DNA of 64,000 bases from Leptothoe spongobia TAU-MAC 1115 (lineage in GTDB: Bacteria > Cyanobacteriota > Cyanobacteriia > Phormidesmidales > Phormidesmidaceae): the NCBI RefSeq assembly GCF_018739885.1, contig NZ_JADOES010000009.1:62001-126000 (forward strand), read 5' to 3'. The position numbers and the translations under genes were made by a program. Positions 1 through 8,800 of this stretch are shown one piece after another (position 1 is the stretch's first letter; each line of letters starts with the position of its first letter). Below the pieces are notes generated by a model that did no database searches, was not told the DNA's origin, and was given only the letters and a program-made list of their open reading frames with translations.

Positions 1-2
1 AC

Positions 3-518
3 GGGCGTACCTATAACGATCTAGCACTACGCTTTCGGAACCAGTGTTGCGAGTCGGTCACCTTTAAATCATTTAAAGATGACTTTTACGAATACATTGT
101 TTCAGGTGTTGATCCCGCCTATGGCCGTCAGCATTTTAACGATGCACTGTATCAGCATTTGAAGGATATCTATCCTGACAATGACAATCAGCGTCTCAAT
201 GATTTCTTGCTGGTACGCACCTGCTCCAACCTGTTTAATTTTCTAGTGGTTGACCCAGCAGGGTCTCACTCTCACTTTATGTTTATTGACCTGATCAATA
301 ATTTGGGAGCCACTTTGACGACAGGGCTGTTGCTAAGAATTCTGCTTTTATGTCGAAAAGTTAAGCCTTACCTCGAACGACGCTTATCCACTCTGTTTAG
401 TCACTACGAAGCTGCCAAGCAAGACTCGGTAGGGTGGTTAGTCAAAATTCTGGAAACGCTAAATCTGGCCCTAAGTCTAACGTTTGGTCATCTTGATATC
501 TCCCACGCTATAGCCTAA
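3..518 (+). CDS. Hypothetical protein, C-terminal part (5' end outside window)
   Basis: The reading frame is open from the first bases of the window to the TAA at 516-518, so this is the C-terminal 171 residues of a longer gene. A TTG at 159 is only an internal codon. The visible part has a hydrophobic stretch around the middle (NNLGATLTTGLLLRILLL) and basic, helix-like segments after it. I do not recognise a family. No gene overlaps it on the other strand. The downstream gap of 410 bases separates it from the next gene, so it is probably the end of a transcription unit. Confidence 0.5.
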   Translation, partial: GRTYNDLALRFRNQCCESVTFKSFKDDFYEYIVSGVDPAYGRQHFNDALYQHLKDIYPDNDNQRLNDFLLVRTCSNLFNFLVVDPAGSHSHFMFIDLINNLGATLTTGLLLRILLLCRKVKPYLERRLSTLFSHYEAAKQDSVGWLVKILETLNLALSLTFGHLDISHAIA

Positions 519-928
519 AGCGATCAATCTTGAGCGCATTGCTCGGCAGTATTGCGAGACAGGGCTGCGTGTGTCAAAAAAACGGTGATATGGCTAGAAC
601 TAACATATCGGGGGACGTTAGTCTTACCGAACAGGTATTCCTGTCAATACATTTAGACAATGGCATCGACGCTAGTCTGTAAAATCCTAAAAAATTAATA
701 TTCTGTTGACTCTATTTTTTGGGATCATCTATTTTTGCTGAAACCCTTGCCAGACAAAGGCAATAGCCTCAGTCAATAGAGTGAGCGAGTCAGAACTTTT
801 CTATAAGATTCAATTTTTTATTTTCAGTTTGCTGTATACTCTGCTAACTTTCTAGGCAGCTTGCTTATGGACAATACGCTATTTTTGTCTGTCCATAGTC
901 GCTACTGTCATATCGTACATGTCAAGTT
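519..928. other. Intergenic region with a CCTTG-N5-CAAAGG inverted repeat
   Basis: No gene is supported in these 410 bases. At 739-761 there is TGAAACCCTTG, five bases, then CAAAGGC. The same two blocks with the same spacing recur at 13459-13481 upstream of tnsB, with different bases in the five-base centre. AT-rich sequence at about 690-730 and 808-850 could hold the promoter for the 929 gene, but no convincing -35/-10 pair stands out. Confidence 0.45.
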
Positions 929-1990
929 ATGAGCCAATCTAGACAGTCCAATGCCACAGCGGCTGCCCCTGCAGGTACTTCTCCAGAAGCTGACACTCTG
1001 GTTGAAGCTTATGCTGAAGATTTGATGGATGAAATCTTTGATGATGTCGACCGAATTTTAGCGGGTGACGAGTCTGCTATTTATGCTAGCTCTACGGCTG
1101 TTTCAGAAGGCTCATCCTCCTTGTTTAGCGCTGAAGCAGTCACGGTTCCGGCGATGATTGTACCGTTCACTGGGGAGCCATCAGTAGAAGCCAGGTCAGC
1201 AGCCCCCTTCTCAGAGGCTAATCCTGGTAGAACCAATACTGATAAAAAGACAGCCGCATCAGAGAAGCCTGCCAAGAAAAGACACTGGAGAAATTTTTTA
1301 CTGGGTGCAGTGTGTTTATCTGCCTGCACTGGCTTAGGTATTTGGTGGATGCGACAGCAACCGTATCTACAATCCACAGCGGCTCCAGCTGTCCCAACAG
1401 CACCGGCAGTTTCTCAAGAAACCGCCTTTGGTGAGTACCTGCAGCGCTCGCTACGGGTAATTGGTGGCGAACGCACTGCTCAACGTGAGAGCCAGAAACC
1501 AGGTGTGTTGGCTACGGCTCCCGTCAACAATCCAGCAGGCACGCAAGCGCCCAAACAATCTGGTGGCGGGGTGATTGAGCGTGTATTTGTGCCTATGCTA
1601 CAGCCTAATTCCACCAACCCATTGGCTACTCGTAATACTCCTGCCTCTCCATCTACAGTGACCAGAGGCTCTAGTTCTAGCACCTCTAGTTCCTCTAGAG
1701 CCTCTTTGCCTGCACCTACTATTGCCGGTCAGTCAAACAGCAATAACCAGTCCAATGGCAATGGGACTGTACCTAATATTGCGACTGCCAGTACCTATGA
1801 ACTGGTAGGTGTTTTAGAGTTGGGTGATCGTTCTGCGGCGCTATTTGAGGTAGACGGCTCATCGCAGCGCGTTTACATTGGGGAAACCATTGGAGGCAGT
1901 GGTTGGAGTATCGTCTCCATTAGCAATGAAGAAGTTGTGGTACGTCGCAATGGCGAGGTGCGCTCTATATATATTGGCCAAAAGTTTTAA
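929..1990 (+). CDS. Single-pass membrane protein with C-terminal GspC/PilP-like domain
   Basis: 353 residues. The N-terminal ~115 residues are acidic, then low complexity. A lone membrane segment (FLLGAVCLSACTGLGIWW) follows the basic KPAKKRHWR at about residue 118. A Ser/Thr/Pro/Asn-rich linker follows (about 150-285). The last ~65 residues read like the homology-region domain of type II secretion GspC or pilus PilP: a VGVLELGDRSAALFEVDG strand pair, an RVYIGETI turn and a WSIVSI...VVVRRNGE strand set. I infer an inner-membrane protein with a periplasmic HR-type domain that may join a secretion or type IV pilus assembly. No secretin or pilus gene is adjacent, so the link is by domain shape only. 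The start is ATG 929. Confidence 0.6.
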   Translation: MSQSRQSNATAAAPAGTSPEADTLVEAYAEDLMDEIFDDVDRILAGDESAIYASSTAVSEGSSSLFSAEAVTVPAMIVPFTGEPSVEARSAAPFSEANPGRTNTDKKTAASEKPAKKRHWRNFLLGAVCLSACTGLGIWWMRQQPYLQSTAAPAVPTAPAVSQETAFGEYLQRSLRVIGGERTAQRESQKPGVLATAPVNNPAGTQAPKQSGGGVIERVFVPMLQPNSTNPLATRNTPASPSTVTRGSSSSTSSSSRASLPAPTIAGQSNSNNQSNGNGTVPNIATASTYELVGVLELGDRSAALFEVDGSSQRVYIGETIGGSGWSIVSISNEEVVVRRNGEVRSIYIGQKF

Positions 1991-2050
1991 GGACAGGTTT
2001 TAGGGCAGACATGTCATGTATTGACGGCATGGAATTGGTATGGCAATAGT

Positions 2051-2617
2051 ATGAGCATATTTGATGATTTCAGCCGCTTTCTAGAGACTCGCTTAGATGA
2101 GTTCCTCAAGGCGCATCCCCATTTGGAGATGATGGCCCTTGAAGAACAGTTACGGGGGCAAGAAGAGGATGCAATCTCAACCCTAGCCACGCTCAAACGT
2201 CGCGAAGCCGAACTTGAAACGGCAGTCTTAGACACCGCTAAAGACATTAAGCGTTGGCATGAGCGCATTGCCAAAGCAGAAGCTGCCAAACGGTTGGACT
2301 TGGTAAAGCCTGCAAAAGAACGAGAAGCGACGCTGCTACGTCAGGGTAATCATCTGTGGGGACAAATGAAAAGTGTTAAAGCACGACTAACTGAAACCCA
2401 AACCCTACAGCAACAAATTCATGCCAAACGCCAAGAGCTAAAAGCAAAAATTGCGAGTGCTCAGGCAACAGCACAGACACCACCTAAGGATTCGAGTACC
2501 ACTGGATGGAACCAAGTACCGTTTCAGTCGAAACCCCTGGATCCTTTAGAGGAAAGCTTTCAGCGTTGGGAAACTGAAGCGGAACTAGAAGAGCTCAAAC
2601 GGCAAATGGGCAGATAA
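2051..2617 (+). CDS. Conserved cyanobacterial coiled-coil protein (TIGR04376-like)
   Basis: 188 residues from ATG 2051. A TTG 30 bases upstream would add ten residues that do not look conserved. It opens SIFDDFSRFLETRLDEFLKAHPHLE, typical of a conserved cyanobacterial family of unknown function (TIGR04376, from memory). A long charged helix follows (about residues 35-140), with alternating Glu/Lys and Ala/Leu, so a coiled coil is expected. The tail ends in an acidic EELKRQMGR. No catalytic motif is visible. It lies 60 bases behind the 929 gene on the same strand and could be co-transcribed with it. Confidence 0.65.
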   Translation: MSIFDDFSRFLETRLDEFLKAHPHLEMMALEEQLRGQEEDAISTLATLKRREAELETAVLDTAKDIKRWHERIAKAEAAKRLDLVKPAKEREATLLRQGNHLWGQMKSVKARLTETQTLQQQIHAKRQELKAKIASAQATAQTPPKDSSTTGWNQVPFQSKPLDPLEESFQRWETEAELEELKRQMGR

Positions 2618-2642
2618 TACTCACATTAATTACAACATGATT

Positions 2643-3026
2643 TTAAGCCACGATATTGTAGGCAGCTCGTTGACTGGGATACCTGTCGTCTAGCCAACTT
2701 TTGACATCAACATCAATCACGTCCATAGTTAAGCCAGCTTTGGGCATGCCGTCTGCTTGCGATATGTACGGGCTAGGTTCGGCACTGCCAATGCAAATGA
2801 TTGGCGACCCCTTTTTGAGAAAAGATAAGCTGCGCCAAGCAGCGGACCCCTCCCAAATATTTAGGTTCATCGCAAACGACCCATTACGATCTCTCAATCC
2901 ACGGACATAAAGCGTGGCATCTGCAACTTTTGTTTGTCGACCGTTATCGAGAGCTACCGTTGTGATTGCCACATCAGTGGCTAAATTCCCACGCACGGTC
3001 CATGTGTTCAAAATGGCATTGGACAT
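2643..3026 (-). CDS. Single-stranded DNA-binding (SSB-like) OB-fold protein
   Basis: 127 residues, ATG at 3026. The opening NTWTVRGNLATDVAITTV, the central FAMNLNIWEGSAAWRSLSFLKKGSPIICIG and the 'GL.MDVIDVDV' strand follow the strand order of an SSB OB fold. The acidic C-terminal tail that recruits partners in bacterial housekeeping SSB is absent: the protein ends YNIVA. This fits the short SSB-like paralogues of cyanobacteria rather than the main replication SSB. It converges with the 2051 gene. Confidence 0.7.
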   Translation of the reverse strand: MSNAILNTWTVRGNLATDVAITTVALDNGRQTKVADATLYVRGLRDRNGSFAMNLNIWEGSAAWRSLSFLKKGSPIICIGSAEPSPYISQADGMPKAGLTMDVIDVDVKSWLDDRYPSQRAAYNIVA

Positions 3027-3224
3027 GGTTCATGCACCCTTGATGATATGGAGTTAACTATCTCAAAGTGCCCAACTAATTTGGCTAAGTTGATATGGCG
3101 ATCGCAAACGTTCTTATACATCAGACTATCGACACAGCACCTGAGCTACATAAATCAAGGCTTCCAAAGCTATAAATAGTCTTGCCTCATCTGCTAGATG
3201 CTACATATTCTTTTACAAATAAGA

Positions 3225-4376
3225 TTACAGTGTTCGTAATGTATTGATGGTTTTGACAACAGCTGAACCAACCTGCTCAATGTGTTGCTCGGTGGTAAAA
3301 CGACCCAGACCAAAACGTAAAGAAGCATAGGCTAGCTGATCACTACGCCCCAGAGCTTTGAGTACATGGGACGGAGCCGTACTCATCGAGCTACAGGCAG
3401 ACCCTGAGGAGAGGGCGACAATTGGCTGCAGTTCTAGAAGTAAGCGTTGGCCATCTACACCACTAAAGCTGACATTGAGATTACCGGGTAGGCGCTGGTG
3501 GAGATGACCGTTGAGATAAATGTCGGGGAGCTGGTTTAGGTGGGAGAGGAGTTGCGATCGCAACCCAATCAACCGTTCACTTTCCCCCACCATATCTGCC
3601 GTTGACAACTCAATGGCTTTAGCGAATCCTACTATTTGAGGTGGATATAAAGTACCTGAGCGCATCCCCCGCTCATGCCCACCTCCATGCAGTTGAGCCG
3701 CAAGATTCACCCGAGGTTGCCGCCGTCGCACATACAAAGCACCGATCCCTTTGGGACCATAGACCTTATGGGCCGTCAGTGACATCAAATGGATATGCTG
3801 AGCCTGAACATCTAGCGGCACCTTCCCAATAGCCTGAGCCGCATCAGTGTGAAATAAAATATCGTGCTCCTGGCATAGAGTCCCAATCTCCTTAAGCGGC
3901 TGCAACACACCAATTTCATTATTAGCGGCCATGACCGAAATTAAAATCGTTTCTGGTCGGATCGAATTTTTGAGTAGGGACAGGTCTACCAGGCCATCAG
4001 GATTCACAGGCAAATACGTGACATCAAACCCTAGGGACTCCAGATAGCGACAGGGATCTAATACAGCACTATGTTCTGTCTTGGCAGTAATAATATGTTT
4101 ACCATGGCTAAAATAGGCCTCTGCAACACCTTTAATCGCCAGGTTATTAGCCTCGGTGGCACCACTGGTAAAAACAATCTCTTCAGCCTGGGCATTAATG
4201 GCGTTTGCAATCGTTGCACGACTCTTTTTGACAGCGGCGTCAGCCTGCCAACCGTAAGCATGGAGACTGCTAGGATTGCCAAAATATTCTGTAAAAAAAG
4301 GCAACATTGCATCAACAACACGCCGATCTACCGGTGTAGTTGAATGACAATCGAGATAGATAGGAGACTCCGCCAC
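3225..4376 (-). CDS. Cysteine desulfurase (NifS/IscS family, PLP-dependent)
   Basis: 383 residues, the usual length of group I cysteine desulfurases. It opens IYLDCHSTTPVD. The PLP lysine is in SLTAHKVYGPKG (about residue 203). The active-site cysteine is in the mobile loop LSSGSACSS (about residue 325), and the GG-H-E-RGMRSGT segment is present. It removes sulfur from L-cysteine as an enzyme persulfide for Fe-S cluster and thio-cofactor assembly in the cytoplasm. It starts 5 bases after the stop of the DUF4359 gene, so the two form a tight operon. No scaffold gene (iscU, sufE) is adjacent, so the particular acceptor is unknown. Confidence 0.92.
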   Translation of the reverse strand: MAESPIYLDCHSTTPVDRRVVDAMLPFFTEYFGNPSSLHAYGWQADAAVKKSRATIANAINAQAEEIVFTSGATEANNLAIKGVAEAYFSHGKHIITAKTEHSAVLDPCRYLESLGFDVTYLPVNPDGLVDLSLLKNSIRPETILISVMAANNEIGVLQPLKEIGTLCQEHDILFHTDAAQAIGKVPLDVQAQHIHLMSLTAHKVYGPKGIGALYVRRRQPRVNLAAQLHGGGHERGMRSGTLYPPQIVGFAKAIELSTADMVGESERLIGLRSQLLSHLNQLPDIYLNGHLHQRLPGNLNVSFSGVDGQRLLLELQPIVALSSGSACSSMSTAPSHVLKALGRSDQLAYASLRFGLGRFTTEQHIEQVGSAVVKTINTLRTL

Positions 4377-4381
4377 GAGAT

Positions 4382-4762
4382 TTACCCTATTGTTTGTTGA
4401 AGGGGAATAAATCGATTAAAAATTCCTAGGATTCTCACCCGTACAGCAGGGATTTCGGTAGTGTAGAGACTACATATCCAAAAATTCTGACGCTGGGTGT
4501 TATCTTCGATAAACTCTTCCAGATCGTCTTGGCCTACCAAACGACCTTGTTCAATCGCCGTTTCACAGATGTCGCCCAAGGCTTTGCCCAAATCTCCCAG
4601 CCAGCTATCTAGTTCTTTAGCCTGGCAAAATGATGAACGGACTTCATTTTGTAGGGTTTCTGCTGCAAAGGCGTTGTAGCGATCTTGATTGGGATTAGTA
4701 ACGATTAGCGCGACTGCTAATGCACTTAATCCTGCCATACCTAGGAACGCTTTGACTTTCAT
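4382..4762 (-). CDS. DUF4359-type exported or membrane-anchored protein
   Basis: 126 residues. The N-terminus MKVKAFLGMAGLSALAVALIVTNPNQDRYNAFAAE is one hydrophobic helix followed by the conserved TNP..D.Y..FA motif that I associate with DUF4359. The remainder has two cysteines and an aromatic-rich C-terminal half that ends in a short amphipathic segment. It is probably anchored to the membrane with its body outside the cytoplasm. The function is unknown. It is the promoter-proximal gene ahead of the cysteine desulfurase, 5 bases apart. Confidence 0.7.
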   Translation of the reverse strand: MKVKAFLGMAGLSALAVALIVTNPNQDRYNAFAAETLQNEVRSSFCQAKELDSWLGDLGKALGDICETAIEQGRLVGQDDLEEFIEDNTQRQNFWICSLYTTEIPAVRVRILGIFNRFIPLQQTIG

Positions 4763-5244
4763 GATCCTGCAGCAATGCCCTCGATAATTTACAGTTGCCT
4801 TACCGTTCTAGCATAGGCAGGTTCAAGGTTATTCCAGAGCAGAAATTATATATCCAACACAGATTGCAAATAACCACTACAGACAAACAAAAGACAGCTA
4901 TAGCTTTTCTATGGCCAGAAAAGCACGATTTAGACTAGAAAAGCTATGAAAGATAGCAGATATTAGTGCATTATTGAATAATTTGATAGCTGGATCATTG
5001 AGAGACCAATATCTACTAGCTGGGTAATTTGAGTATTATCAATGTCAATTCCGGTCATGCTCGAAGGTTAGAGAGGCTGGTACTTCGCAGCAAAAGTCGA
5101 GGTGCTTCTTACACCACTCCTTAATCACGCATAAAAACGCGCAAATACTTCTTGCAAAACACGCATGCGTATTTAATCGCTCATAAAAACCTGCAGCCTT
5201 TCTGAACGGAGGCTTGTGGAATATGCGTCATGACGCATTTTAAT
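4763..5244. other. Host intergenic region abutting the transposon; perfect palindrome at 5223-5238
   Basis: No gene is supported. It contains short related stretches (CGCATAAAAAC at 5128-5138, a similar CTCATAAAAAC at 5180-5190) and the palindrome ACGCATGCGT at 5161-5170. It also holds a perfect 16-base palindrome ATGCGTCATGACGCAT at 5223-5238, only 6 bases before the transposon end. If the transposon is removed, this palindrome falls a few bases downstream of the tRNA-Gly gene, where it could have served as a tRNA 3' processing or termination hairpin. Confidence 0.6.
5240..5244. repeat. Target-site duplication, tnsB-side copy (TTAAT)
   Basis: TTAAT directly precedes the terminal TGTACA at 5245. 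The identical pentamer follows the opposite end at 25570-25574. Five-base duplications are the rule for Tn7-like transposition. Confidence 0.9.
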
Positions 5245-5425
5245 TGTACATTAAAGAGTTAATTGTCTACCTTTAAAGATTACTTGGCATTTGGCTTGAG
5301 CGTTGAAATTGCTTATCAAGCAAGTACTTCAGCTCAAATTACACAAAATTTTGATCCGTTATTTTTTCAGGAATTAGTTGACTATTTCTACTCAGGACGG
5401 TCAGAGCTTTCAGGAACTAGTTGTC
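5245..5425 (+). repeat. tnsB-side transposon end with TnsB-like binding sites
   Basis: The terminal TGTACA at 5245-5250 runs into a site reading TTAAAGAGTTAATTGTC (5251-5267). Related sites follow at about 5272-5288 (TTTAAAGATTACTTGGC), 5365-5382 (CAGGAATTAGTTGAC core) and 5408-5425 (CAGGAACTAGTTGTC core). The shared pattern is TT-N-ARGARYTA-N-TTGTC, matching the sites in the other end in inverted orientation. Binding by TnsB is inferred from the family, not shown. Confidence 0.85.
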
Positions 5426-5826
5426 TTTTCTTACTTATTTATAAGGCCTTTAGGCCAAAGCTCTATCTGATGCAATTGCTATCGTTTTGCGCTGGAAAGA
5501 CTACAAATCGAAGAATCGTTGCCTGATGTGGCTTCCGGAAATTATGGCTGCAAATTGATACCGTCTATTGGTTGTCATGGTAGGAAATTGCATTCACTGG
5601 ACCGCGCCACGGATATTCAATGAGTTGCTTGCTTGTCCATTGCTTTTTCCGTGTCTGAATTCTATAGCAAAGGCAATCTAAGGATTTTGTAAAGTTCATC
5701 TTGAATAAGTCACGACGTTATCTAAGAGGTCACCATAGCTGCGAGCTCCTAATAGAGAAGCAATAAGCAAACACCACTGCCTATAAATCTAGGCTGAAGG
5801 ACTAGATTTATCCGCTGCATGGTGGA
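5426..5826. other. Non-coding stretch inside the transposon end region
   Basis: No gene is supported. An 87-codon frame starting with TTG at 5263 runs through the TnsB sites to 5526 and is most likely fortuitous. The remainder up to the STAND gene stop at 5827 has no clear structure. Confidence 0.5.
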
Positions 5827-8800
5827 TCATTCTTTTCTAAGTTCTTGGAGGAAGTCTTCGGTGAAGATAGTTTCGCCTGCTTGCAGGGAATAAATCCATT
5901 CTTGGTGCTGGCGCTTGCGACGAGGGGAACTGTCATTCCAGTTAATGTAGGCCTGGAAGTCTTCGATGGCTCCAGCTAAATCCCCGTTTAAGGCGCGGGC
6001 AATTCCGCACATACTGAGATAATCGCCATTTTCAGGTTGATATTGAAGAACTGCCTCACATGTACGAAGAGACACTTCAACTTCCTTTCCTAAAAGGCTG
6101 TTCCAAAAAAGCCTGGACCACTTATCAGTAGAAATATCAATTTCTGAATCAAGCTTCTGAGCAACCACAAAATAGAGTAATGCAAGTTCAAATAAGCTTT
6201 CCACAAGAGCCTCTTGGCCATCACTTAGAAGATTGGCCGCAAGCCACTTTTGAAGAACAAAATCTAGATTCTGCTCAGTCTCTGAAGTTTGAGGGAAAAG
6301 ATCAATATTAGGTTCAATAACTCTGTACTTTTCTAGAAGCATACGTGATTCTACATAGTGTTTCGGGTCTTCTATATTTGCGAGAAATTCACTTGCTATA
6401 TCGTCAGGAAATCGCTTTGCATCTACATTTATAGCTGCAGTTTCCTTCGCAATTAATTCACTTGCTTTTGCAAAAGCACTTGCGTGAATATGAACTTTGG
6501 GACAAGTTTTTTCATATGTTTTAGGAGTACCAATGTATCGCTCCCAAATATTCATTGGTAAATTCTGCTGTATCCGCTCACAAATATTATCTACTATTTC
6601 AGCAGTGCTTAATATCGGATGAATTTGAAAATTTTGCTCACCTTGAATAAGTAAATAGCGAGCATTAGGACTAAAATCGAGACGGTCTATAGAAAGATCA
6701 CTGGTAAGAGTCTGAATCTCTTCTAATGTAGAAAGTAAGATGAGTCGAACAGTACCGTTTCTACTGGCTGTAGCAAGATATTGATTGTTACTGCTAAAAC
6801 TAAGGTTAGTGACATCCCTTATATTTCTAAGAGATCTGATTTCACGACCACTATTAATCTCAACCAGCTTAACGGTTCCGTCTATGTTATTTACAGCAAT
6901 AAACTGACTATTAGCAGTGAATACAGCCTCATCGACTGCTATCCCATACTCTAGGGCTCTGATTTCTCTACCACTGAAAACATCTATAATATTTACAATA
7001 TTTCCTTCATTAATCAAGGCAAGATACTTGCCGTCTTGGCTAAAGAGAACATTCTTAATTGGCTTCTTATATTCAAAAGTTTTAATCTTTTTACCGTCAA
7101 AAGATCTAACTAAATTAGTCTTGCCATCCTGGCTAATCATAGCGAGGTGCTTGCTGTCTGGACTAAAGAGAACATCTTTGATAAAAGCTCTGAACTTAAA
7201 GTTCTTTATTTCTTCGCCGTTTGAAGTTTTTATTAATCTAGCTTGCCTGTCTTCACTATAAGTAACAAGGTATTTATTGTCGTTACTATAGATTGCGCCT
7301 CTTATATATAAACTATGTTTAACAGTTTTAATTTCTCTACCGCTACGGCTCTCGATTAAAGTAACACTATCATCAGAACTATTAACAGCAAATTGGTGAC
7401 CGTCAGAGCTAAAACTAACACCTCTGACAGACGCTTCAAAGTTCATTTCTTTAGTCATTTTTCCAGTAGAAGCTTCAACGAACAAGACTGTACCGTCTCT
7501 ACTGCTGACGACAAGATTAGTGCTATCAGCATTAAAGTCAATGCTTGTAACTGGAAAATCAAATTTTAGAACTTTTTGAGTGTCTGTGTCTGTCGACGTA
7601 ATTATGCTAACAACTCCATCAACGTTTAAAGTTGCAAGATATCTACCATCCTCACTGAATTTCACCTTTCGGATAGGCCCTTTAGAGTCGTAAGTTTTAG
7701 CGTCACTGTCGTTAGATACCTCAATAAAACTCACAGAAGTCTTCCCAACTACTGTAAAGTAAAAACGGTTTTCAATAGAGCTTAAAGCATAATTAGATCC
7801 TGAACGCTTGTGGGGCCAATCATCATATAAATAGCCTGCGCTAAGCCCATCATATTTGATATTTTCTAGCTCTTGATCACTGACACTATCAATAAGTTTG
7901 ACTTTTCCTACGTTATCCAAAGTGATTAGAAATTGGCCATTTTCACTAAATTTCCAATCCCGAATAGGTAACTTAGATTGAACCGTGGTGAGTTCTTGAC
8001 CGTTAGTACTATTTATGAACTTGACCGTCCCTCCCTCATCCTGAATAGCCAGGAATTGACTATTTTCACTAAATTCCCAGTCCCGAATAGGCAACTCAGA
8101 TTGAACCGTAGTGAGTTCTTGACCGTTAGTACTATCAATGAGCTTGACTGTCCCTCCCTCATCCTGAATAGCCAGGAATTGATCGTTTTCACTAAATTTC
8201 CAATCCCGAATAGGCAACTCAGATTGAACCGTAGTGAGTTCTTGACCGTTAGTACTATCAATGAGCTTGACTGTCCCTCCCTCATCCTGAATAGCCAGGA
8301 ATTGACTATTTTCACTAAATCTCCATAACCGAATAGGCAACTCAGATTGAACCGTAGTGAGTTCTTGACCGTTAGTACTATCAATGAGCTTGACTGTCCC
8401 TCCCTCATCCTGAATAGCCAGGAATTGACTATTTTCACTAAATCTCCATAACCGGATAGGGGACTCGGATTGAACCGTAGTGAGTTCTTGACCGTTAGTA
8501 CTATCAATGAGCTTGACCGTACCTCCCTCATCCAAAGTGACTAGAAACTGACCGTCATCACTGAATCTCCAATCTCGGATAGGCGACTCAGATCGAACCG
8601 TGGTGGGTTCTTGACCGTTAGTACTATCAATGAGCTTGACCGTGCCTCCCTCATCCTGAATGGCCAGGAATTGACCATTTTGACTAAATTTCCAATCCCG
8701 GATAGGTAACTCAGATTGAACCGTGGTAGGTTCTTGACCGTTAGTACTATCAATGAGCTTGACCGTACCTCCCTCATCCAAAGTGACTAGAAACTGACCG

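Noticed and set aside
5263..5526. 87-codon frame starting with TTG inside the tnsB-side end
   Set aside because: It begins within the terminal TnsB site and spans the other end sites; no recognisable protein and a poor start.
8013..8531. Repetitive 172-codon frame overlapping the STAND repeats
   Set aside because: It is the same 123-bp repeat read in another frame; it has no start context and no independent evidence.
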